Below, in pieces: positions 1-7,000 of a stretch of DNA of 11,068 nucleotides. The notes under the pieces were generated by a model. That model saw nothing but the letters and a program-made list of their open reading frames with translations. It searched no databases and was not told the DNA's origin. The stretch is taken from contig JAZKFP010000113.1 of assembly GCA_040386355.1 (NCBI GenBank), positions 1-11,068 on the forward strand, given 5' to 3'. The stretch comes from JAZKFP01 sp040386355 (GTDB lineage: Bacteria; Pseudomonadota; Gammaproteobacteria; Pseudomonadales; UBA6940). Made by a program: the position numbers and the translations under genes. Each line of letters starts with the position of its first letter. Position 1 is the stretch's first letter.

Positions 1-152
1 TCAGAATTTATTGTTGCTTTAAAGAATTCAGAATAATCATCAAAATTAAGATTAATTACTCTATAATTGTTTTCAATTGAATTGGCAATAACGTATGAAA
101 ACTGAAACAAGCGATTACATAGTTGACCAACTTTATCTGTTATAATTATCAT
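1..152 (-). CDS. Probable glycosyltransferase-like protein, N-terminal fragment (cut by window edge)
   Basis: An open frame of 50 complete codons starts with ATG at 152-150 and leaves the window at base 1, so the C-terminus is not seen. The N-terminus reads MIIITDKVGQLCNRLFQF and continues with VIANSIENNYRVINLNFDDYSEFF. From memory this resembles bacterial and cyanobacterial proteins with a (R)GQLGNRLF/W-type motif followed by a helix ending in ENN and a NxxFxxYxxFF segment. Those are usually annotated as hypothetical or glycosyltransferase-like, and the G-x-x-x-N-R/Q-x-F motif recalls the nucleotide-sugar site of fucosyltransferase-type (GT11-like) enzymes. Here the usual second Gly of GQLGN is Cys (C12). 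ATG was preferred over an in-frame GTG at 170-168 because the conserved block then begins close to the start. The reading frame has a stop at 191-189. The gene follows a terminator hairpin, so it probably has its own promoter, although none is convincing. The frame is well supported; the function is tentative. Confidence 0.6.
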   Translation of the reverse strand, partial: MIIITDKVGQLCNRLFQFSYVIANSIENNYRVINLNFDDYSEFFKATINS

Positions 153-178
153 TTTTTTTGATTCAAACACGAAGGTAT

Positions 179-212
179 AAAAAATGCCTTAGAATATTCT
201 AAAGCATTTTTT
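179..212 (-). terminator. Intrinsic terminator hairpin after the glycosidase-like gene
   Basis: A 34-base near-perfect palindrome is centred at 195/196. Its arms are 179-195 and 196-212, with a single non-Watson-Crick position (188/203). In the minus-strand RNA that position is a U-G wobble, so the stem is continuous, and a run of six U follows. On the plus strand the same element has a C-A mismatch but is followed by eight T, so it could act in both directions. It lies about 80 bases beyond the stop codon of the 290-3283 gene and just before the next gene on the same strand, which fits termination of the upstream transcript. The stem is AT-rich and has almost no loop, so real folding would open a few central pairs. 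Confidence 0.7.
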
Positions 213-289
213 TTATCTATTCTAAATTAAAGCTGTAGAAATATTATATTTTCTAATAAATGAGAATATAATATACTCGTAATCTTTAT

Positions 290-3283
290 CTATTGCTTTA
301 TTATTTTCTTAAAGAAAATCCTTTTGCCTGTATTAATTCTAAGAATATATAATCCATTATTTAGATGACTTATATCTATTTTTTCTTTTATATTTTTTCC
401 TTTGAATTTTTCTATAAATAAAATTTTCCCACTCTCGGAAGTGATGAAACAACTCAAAATATTATTATTGGAGCTTATTAAAAACTCTCCACTTGTTGGA
501 TTAGGTAATACTGCAACATCAAAATAATTTTGATCGCTGGTATTTTCTTCTTCAATTGAGGCAGCTAATTTAGCACCCCCACAAGGAATAATTGTAGCTT
601 GATTTGTATTATACACCAATCTCAAAACTCCCACCTTACTTGCGCCATCTATTATATAAATAGTCCAATCTGACCCAGCGTACAAATAGATATCTGTTCC
701 AGAACCTTCCCATCCACCAGTTAGGTCGGAATTGAGTGTTAATCTATATTTTCCATTTGCATTTGGGGTTCCACCAGCTAATGTCCAATACACAATTTTG
801 AAAGGATTTCCTCCATTAATATTAGGGTTAGTTTGTGCTGCACCAAAACTTATATTGCTTATATTTAAGCAATTGGATGTAGCTACGCCAGCCTGATTAA
901 CAGTAAAAGACTGAAATTGATTACTTCCATAATTAATTTTAATTATGCCCGCTCTAGGAGTTGTTGTTGTATTAGCTGAAACATTAAAAGCAATAGTTCC
1001 ATTATTTGATCCGCTTGCGGTAAGGCCAGTTATCCAGCTGTCAGTAGTTGAGGTGGTCCAAGCAGTGTTTGAGTTTACACTAAATGTTTGATTACTTGCT
1101 GCTGTGGCGGAAATAGACACATTAGTAGGATTTAGGGTTAAGGATGCGCCACCCCCACAAGGAATAATTGTAGCTTGATTTGTATTATACACCAATCTCA
1201 AAACTCCCACCTTACTTGCGCCATCTATTATATAAATAGTCCAATCTGACCCAGCGTACAAATAGATATCTGTTCCAGAACCTTCCCATCCACCAGTTAG
1301 GTCGGAATTGAGTGTTAATCTATATTTTCCATTTGCATTTGGGGTTCCACCAGCTAATGTCCAATACACAATTTTGAAAGGATTTCCTCCATTAATATTA
1401 GGGTTAGTTTGTGCTGCACCAAAACTTATATTGCTTATATTTAAGCAATTGGATGTAGCTACGCCAGCCTGATTAACAGTAAAAGACTGAAATTGATTAC
1501 TTCCATAATTAATTTTAATTATGCCCGCTCTAGGAGTTGTTGTTGTATTAGCTGAAACATTAAAAGCAATAGTTCCATTATTTGATCCGCTTGCGGTAAG
1601 GCCAGTTATCCAGCTGTCAGTAGTTGAGGTGGTCCAAGCAGTGTTTGAGTTTACACTAAATGTTTGATTACTTGCTGCTGTGGCGGAAATAGACACATTA
1701 GTAGGATTTAGGGTTAAGGATATTGGAGTTGTACCATTGGGATTAAATAGACTTTTAACCACATCCAGTTTTGACCTATCTATTTGGTAAGTATGTATGT
1801 TGTAATTTCCATCAGGAATTATTGTTGGACAGATATAACCACCTTCGTCATGTTCATTCCAAGCATAGCATAAAATAGTATTTGTTTCACATTGAATAGG
1901 ATTTGAATTTACAAAAGTAATTGCTTCTTGGAGATGGCTATGCAGCTGGGCATTCGTTGCCATTGCTGTCCAGTTTTGATTTGTTGGATCTTCCCAAGAG
2001 ACATGATTATCAATTCTAGGCCTTCTGTCAAAACCAACAGTAACAATTGGAATAACTTTACAATCAGCATTTTTATATCGATTCCACGCTTCAATATCAG
2101 AAGAAATTATTTCGTTATAATTATGCGTTGTGCTACTTCCACCAGTCGTAACATATTGACTCATAGCTTGTCCTCTAGATGCCCCAGTTGACATTTTGGC
2201 ATATGCGCCATCCGTTTCAACGAGATTCACAATATATGGATCGGGTGCATTTGGATTATTTCGTCTATATGCCTTTACTAAATTAGTTCGCTGAGTTGTG
2301 GTTATTAAATCTTCGCTGTGACCTGTTGCACTATGGTAAAATAGCAGTGGCCTTAATATTCCCCCAATATTTACTTTGTGATAATCGCTTCTTAGCATAT
2401 CATCTCCAATTTGTGTTAATGGAATACTGTTACTGTTGTTCCAATCATCACTAGAAATTGCTCCAACCCAAAGAATATATGCTGCTTTTACGTATTCCTT
2501 GTTTGGAGAATTTGACAATTTAAATAATTCTCTAGCATAAAACTGATTGCCTGGGCTATCTACAGATAAATTTGGCCACCTAAAATACCAATAAAATGCA
2601 AAAAAACTTATTCCAGCCTCTCTTGCATAAGCTATTTCTTGGTCAATAGCACCTTGGTTCCCTCCTGAAATTGAAACTGTGCTTGCGGTAGTTTCTCGTC
2701 CAAAAAAGGGCAATCGTGAATGGTAAATATTTGGCCCCAAAGTTTTATTTGTTTCTGAACTTTCTTGCCAAAGATCCCATCTTATTACTCCTATTTTTGC
2801 AATGTTTTGAGGCGGATCACCTACTACTTTCAACTCATAAGTATTGGCTTGCTTTGTTGCCTGCCAAGAAAGGCCACTTGATAATGTGGGCAGATTTTTA
2901 GTTAAAAAATCGCCATTGGCAGAGCCATAGCTTATAATATTGAAAATAGTATTTGCTGTTGGGTTATAACCATTCACAAGTGTAATATTGAGTGTTCCAG
3001 CCAAATTGATTGCCCCTGTAACTACTATTTTATCAAAATTTGTGCTATTCCCAATTTCAATATTTAAGACGGCATTACTGGCTGAATTAAGACCATTGTT
3101 AAAATTAATTTGGCCAAAACTGGCCGTGCCAATGCCAGGTGCAATAATACCATTATTGTAAACAGAGCCTGTAATTACACCACCTCCATCTATTGTAGCG
3201 TTGGCATTGTTGGTAAGGTCTTCTGCCAGCATAATGTATACACGTGCAATAAGACAGAAACAAAGTAAGAATAGATTTTTCAT
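290..3283 (-). CDS. Secreted GH99/WbsX-like putative glycosidase with duplicated BACON modules and T9SS C-terminal domain
   Basis: The 997-residue protein has a Sec signal peptide (about 1-20, cleavage near MLA/ED). Next comes a beta-rich Gly/Asn/Thr region (about 22-155) resembling the repetitive beta-strand passenger segments of surface proteins. Residues about 163-513 form the likely catalytic domain. IGVIRWDLWQ, FFAFYWYFRWPN (227-238) and WNEHDEGG (475-482, followed by ICPT) match the pattern of GH99-like/WbsX-type domains, which act on mannose-containing or related glycans in characterised GH99 members. E477 and E480 are candidate acidic residues. Residues 522-713 and 714-904 are two identical copies of a BACON domain (about 88 residues, thought to bind glycans or mucin) followed by an unrecognised module running from Cys613 to Cys709. 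The C-terminus (about 920-997; VLPNPTSGEFLIS, GLYILRI, ending KKIIKQ) is a type A T9SS sorting domain, so the protein should be exported to or beyond the outer membrane. The next gene downstream looks like a glycosyltransferase. Substrate is not predictable. Confidence 0.85.
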   Translation of the reverse strand: MKNLFLLCFCLIARVYIMLAEDLTNNANATIDGGGVITGSVYNNGIIAPGIGTASFGQINFNNGLNSASNAVLNIEIGNSTNFDKIVVTGAINLAGTLNITLVNGYNPTANTIFNIISYGSANGDFLTKNLPTLSSGLSWQATKQANTYELKVVGDPPQNIAKIGVIRWDLWQESSETNKTLGPNIYHSRLPFFGRETTASTVSISGGNQGAIDQEIAYAREAGISFFAFYWYFRWPNLSVDSPGNQFYARELFKLSNSPNKEYVKAAYILWVGAISSDDWNNSNSIPLTQIGDDMLRSDYHKVNIGGILRPLLFYHSATGHSEDLITTTQRTNLVKAYRRNNPNAPDPYIVNLVETDGAYAKMSTGASRGQAMSQYVTTGGSSTTHNYNEIISSDIEAWNRYKNADCKVIPIVTVGFDRRPRIDNHVSWEDPTNQNWTAMATNAQLHSHLQEAITFVNSNPIQCETNTILCYAWNEHDEGGYICPTIIPDGNYNIHTYQIDRSKLDVVKSLFNPNGTTPISLTLNPTNVSISATAASNQTFSVNSNTAWTTSTTDSWITGLTASGSNNGTIAFNVSANTTTTPRAGIIKINYGSNQFQSFTVNQAGVATSNCLNISNISFGAAQTNPNINGGNPFKIVYWTLAGGTPNANGKYRLTLNSDLTGGWEGSGTDIYLYAGSDWTIYIIDGASKVGVLRLVYNTNQATIIPCGGGASLTLNPTNVSISATAASNQTFSVNSNTAWTTSTTDSWITGLTASGSNNGTIAFNVSANTTTTPRAGIIKINYGSNQFQSFTVNQAGVATSNCLNISNISFGAAQTNPNINGGNPFKIVYWTLAGGTPNANGKYRLTLNSDLTGGWEGSGTDIYLYAGSDWTIYIIDGASKVGVLRLVYNTNQATIIPCGGAKLAASIEEENTSDQNYFDVAVLPNPTSGEFLISSNNNILSCFITSESGKILFIEKFKGKNIKEKIDISHLNNGLYILRINTGKRIFFKKIIKQ
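574..1145 (-). repeat. Perfect intragenic direct repeat, copy 2 in coding order (BACON plus Cys-Cys module)
   Basis: Bases 574-1145 are identical, by reading base against base, to 1150-1721 (572 bases, offset 576). The copy encodes residues about 714-904 of the secreted glycosidase-like protein. Identity stops sharply on both sides: 573 differs from 1149, and 1146 differs from 1722. The period of 576 bases is 192 codons, so gain or loss of a unit by recombination keeps the reading frame. Confidence 0.97.
1150..1721 (-). repeat. Perfect intragenic direct repeat, copy 1 in coding order (BACON plus Cys-Cys module)
   Basis: This is the partner of 574-1145 and is separated from it by four bases (1146-1149, gcgc). 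It encodes residues about 522-713. No synonymous difference was seen between the copies over 572 bases. That points to a very recent duplication, ongoing gene conversion, or less likely an assembly error. The four spacer bases match neither the left flank of one copy nor the right flank of the other. Confidence 0.97.
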
Positions 3284-3496
3284 AAATTATATAGATTTTT
3301 TCCAGTAAGATTTTTGTTCGGATATTAATTAGTCATTCAAATCCTATTTTTTTTTTAAAGATTAACAGTCTTGGATTGTGTGTCGCTTAACCTACCAATT
3401 CATATTTAACAGATAAAGACAAGTTTCACTCTTATTATTTGTTGGTAAATCTGCGTTTTTGGCCAAGTTTCCAAACTAATCAAAGGTGAGAATCCA

Positions 3497-4039
3497 TCAA
3501 TTTGAGGTCTGAATTTCACCTTTTATATTCACAAAATATTTTTTTACATTTTGAATTTCATTATTTGCATTTAATCTAGTAATTGTGATAGTCATATCAT
3601 TATTTAAATGACAGTTTATGTAATTTTCTTCTGGTTCCATACCGCCAATTGTTTTTTTTGATATCATTTTGCCTGATTTATCAAATACCACCATAACAAT
3701 CCTTATGTTATCTAGGGCTTCTGTTTCTCCAAAATCGGTTATTCGATATATCAAAATGGTGTAGTTTAGGAATTTAGCTTTCCCTCCAATATAAAAATAA
3801 GAATCTTTTTTAATTGGCTCATTTAAGTCATTTAAGTATTTTAAGAATTCAAATCTTGTTATTTTTTTACTAAAAAGATCTTTATTAATCAATTCAGGTT
3901 GCCCATTAACAGTAAATGGAAATTCTAATATTTTAAATTCATTGATAAATTTATTGAAACCACTTTTTTGGGCAGAACAATTAGCAAACCATAAAAAACA
4001 TGCAATTTGAATAAATATTTTCATCGGGTAATTTTTCAT
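3497..4039 (-). CDS. Exported small protein, putative immunity partner of the Rhs toxin
   Basis: The 180-residue protein matches no family that I recognise. Its ATG (4039-4037) overlaps the TGA of the Rhs gene (4038-4036) as ATGA, the usual arrangement for translational coupling. A second in-frame ATG at 4024-4022 (Met6) would give a more typical signal peptide, MKIFIQIACFLWFANCSAQ. Cleavage is likely at SA/QK (residues 23/24). A lipoprotein reading at Cys21 is less likely because Asn precedes the Cys. The mature part is a mixed alpha/beta sequence, rich in Lys, Asn and Ile, of about 157 residues, with no further membrane segment. Position directly behind the variable tip of an Rhs gene is where immunity genes sit in polymorphic toxin loci, and export would place the protein in the periplasm, matching an envelope-acting toxin. 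Lines sampled by hand in this gene have about 20-22% G+C against about 42% in sampled Rhs-core lines, consistent with tip and immunity gene being exchanged as a cassette. The immunity role is inferred from position only. Confidence 0.8.
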   Translation of the reverse strand: MKNYPMKIFIQIACFLWFANCSAQKSGFNKFINEFKILEFPFTVNGQPELINKDLFSKKITRFEFLKYLNDLNEPIKKDSYFYIGGKAKFLNYTILIYRITDFGETEALDNIRIVMVVFDKSGKMISKKTIGGMEPEENYINCHLNNDMTITITRLNANNEIQNVKKYFVNIKGEIQTSN

Positions 4040-7000
4040 CTTAGATTAGGTCTAACATTTGTAACAATGTATGTTCTATTTTTATTAACATTTTGCAATA
4101 AACCATTTGTATTTCTTGACAATATATTTGTTCTGCTTGTACCATTTATAGCACTTGCTCTTCCTGGATCAAAATAATTAAAAGATGTACTATGGTTTTT
4201 TAAATCATAATTTACGCCAGAAACAACAATAAAATGATCTGTTGTTTTGTCATTATATGGCTTGGTAACTCCTCGGTCGACCCCGACTATTATTGGATTA
4301 CCTCTTGCTTCAACTTCATTATTTAAAACATTGTTGCCTCTTTCTAAGTTTGCTGTTGGAGTAACCCCATTCGCTGTTTCTCGACCAACTTGCTGTGTTG
4401 CGTCATTTCTGCCAGCTGAAGCTAGACCGTCATTTGATAACATAACTTCGCAAGCTCGCTTACAGGCAACATTTTGCCTACTCTTATCTCCAAATCTAGT
4501 GTCAAATTGAGTTTGAAATTGGTCATTATCAAGTACTTTTTCAGAAATGTTAGTCATTGAATTTTGCTCATATGAATAACTAGTATTTCCAAATGTCATT
4601 GTATAATTAGCTCCAACATTTTTGTAAATATCGCCAGATTCACTTTTGTATTCTTTATCATTTCCACTCCGCCATATTGCATTTTCATTATATTCATACC
4701 AATCCTGTCCATCGGGATCTATATTCAATACAGGGTTATTTCCCGCATAAGAGTATACACTTTCATTTAAATGGTTCTTCGCCAACGGATCCACACTATC
4801 AAACCTACCAATTGTAGGGTTATAAGTACGGGCACCAAAGGATATTCTGTTCAATCCAAAAGTACTTTCTTTTTCTTTACCTTGCAATCGCCAACGGTTA
4901 TCAGGGCCCGCATAGCTGCCTGTTTGTAATTGTATACCCCAGGGGTCAAAGTCTGCAATATCTTTTACTACCAATCCGCCGTTTTCTTTAGCAAAGCTAA
5001 GGCGGGTATTGCCCAAGTGGTCCTTGTAGGCATATTCATAGTTCCATGTATTGTTAGTATAAGCCACTCTGCCTTCTGGTGAGCTTAACTGATAGGGTTT
5101 TACATCATTAGAGCCCGCCTCTTTTTTGTAAATAAGGCCATCGTCATAATGCCAAGCTTCACCAGTAGAGTATGTGGTATTAAGTAATTTGCCAGAGCCG
5201 TCATATTCATTGGTAATGGTACGACCGTCGGTAGTAAGCACTTTTGGCTGGTTTATGAAACTGTCGTAAGTAATTAAACTAATTTTTTCGCCAGTATCGC
5301 CAGTTAAAGCACCGTTGAGGTTGTATGTGTAGGCACTTGTAATAGTATTAGGAGCCGGCTTAAAGTCTACAATATTGGAATTGGTGGCAGCGTTGTCAGT
5401 TATGCTGTTCAAAATATTGCCCGTATAACTATATTCAAGTTTGTCAATTTGGCCATAACCTGAACCTTGCTTACCATTACGCTCTAATTTTTTTATATTT
5501 CCATTGTAGTCATATTCCATGTAAGTCAAAGAATAGTTTTCGTTTGCCAAGCCGCCTGAGAAAGTACCCATTTTTAGCCTATTGGCGGCATCATAAGTAT
5601 AGTCATAGGTGCGAGTTACCATGTCGCAACCAGTAAGTGTTTTTGGGCTCGACCAAGTTGACTTACTTATATTTCCATCATAATCATATTCTAAATTATA
5701 ACCAAATAAGTCGGCCTCACTACCAGATACAGTAGGGTTAATACCAGTGAGCCATCCTCTGATATGATAGGTATAATCAATAGTTTGTAAGTTAGTTAAT
5801 GAAGTGTTGGAGCCACTCCCCGCTGCATTTCCGCTAAGCGTCAAATTGCTATTTGGAGTAAGGCGTAGTGTGCCATAGTTGTCAACTTTAGCGGCATTAC
5901 CTGTTTGACCAGAGGACATTGTTACTGTGTGGCCAACTTGAATATTGGCATTGGTGCTTGTGCTGGGTACGGTATTGTTATTCCAAGTACCACTCGTGAA
6001 CCATTGCCCAGAACTCGTACTTAAAACTTGACCAGAGCCATTACCGCAAATATAGTTTGTAGTGCCAGGTTTTATAAGTGTTTTTGAAAGCCTTCCAAAA
6101 TCATCATATGTGTTTTCAGCTAATTGGTTAAACTCACTTCCGTTGATACTTTGAAAAGATTTTTTAAGTCGACTCATATGGTCGTATTCATTATAAAGCT
6201 CGTCGGTAGTGGTAGTTGTGCCATTATAATGTACCGTTTTTTTATTAACAAGGTCATTAGTGAAATTATATTTATAATAAGTAACATTATTATTCGTGTT
6301 ACTCAAATGATGACCGTTTACAGTTTGTATTACCCTTCCTCTATTGTCATAAAAAAATTTATTGTCATAATAGCCATTATCTTCTTTATTTCTTACACGA
6401 ATATTGGTAAGTAGTCCTGTATATGTAGTATGTTCATTTACACCAGCATAACCACCAGCAGTAATGCCCGATTGTGAATCATATGATTTTAAAATACGCT
6501 GCGAGGTATTGGTTATATTGGAAATTGCAGGGTAAGCTTCTGCATTAGTTTGGCTTGTAAAGCTACTTTGGAGAGTAGACCTTGCTGGGTTAGTCGAAAA
6601 AGTGAATTCCCCATTTTCAATATCTCTTCCCAATGCATCATACTTGATATATGACCATTTTTTTTCGCTTGCTTGCAAAGCGGTTTGGCTCATAACTAAT
6701 CTATCTGAAATATCATAAATCATTGAAGTCCAGCCGCCGCCTGGCACATGTTTTTCAGTTACACGGCCTCTAGTGTCATACCTGTATGCAAAAGCATACT
6801 TAAGATCCGAATCTGTAAATGTTTGGCTCGACTGTGCAAAACCCATTGGTTGTAAAACATATTTCAGCCTATTTACATCGTCATATATGTATGAAGTTAC
6901 CCCTGTCGTTCCGTCTAAATCTCCCTCTTTGAAAAGCGTTCGGCCTTCGTTGTCTTTATATTCATTAATCGTACCTCCCTTTTCAGATTTAGATGATGTT

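Noticed and set aside
574..1721. The duplicated block as a mobile element or inserted cassette
   Set aside because: It has no terminal inverted repeats, transposase or target-site duplication, and both copies are coding and in frame, so it is a domain duplication.
1928..2191. Plus-strand 87-codon frame opposite the GH99-like domain
   Set aside because: It is antisense to a strongly supported coding region, and its composition looks like reverse-translated coding sequence with no motifs.
3338..3346. TAGGATTTG as a promoter -7 box for the glycosidase-like gene
   Set aside because: The spacer is three bases instead of two and no good -33 element lies upstream. It is kept only as a speculative remark.
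3482..3523. Inverted repeat AAAGGTGA/TCACCTTT across the stop codon of the putative immunity gene
   Set aside because: It has an 8-base stem with a 26-base loop and no U-run afterwards on the minus strand, and one arm is coding. This is too weak to call a terminator.
3518..4024. Lipoprotein assignment of the putative immunity protein at Cys21
   Set aside because: The residues before the Cys (FAN) do not match a lipobox well, and SA/QK downstream is a better signal peptidase I site.
6124..6414. Plus-strand frame with hydrophobic Ile-rich stretches inside the Rhs gene
   Set aside because: The apparent membrane segments arise from the complement of Asn/Tyr-rich YD-repeat codons, so it is not a real membrane protein.
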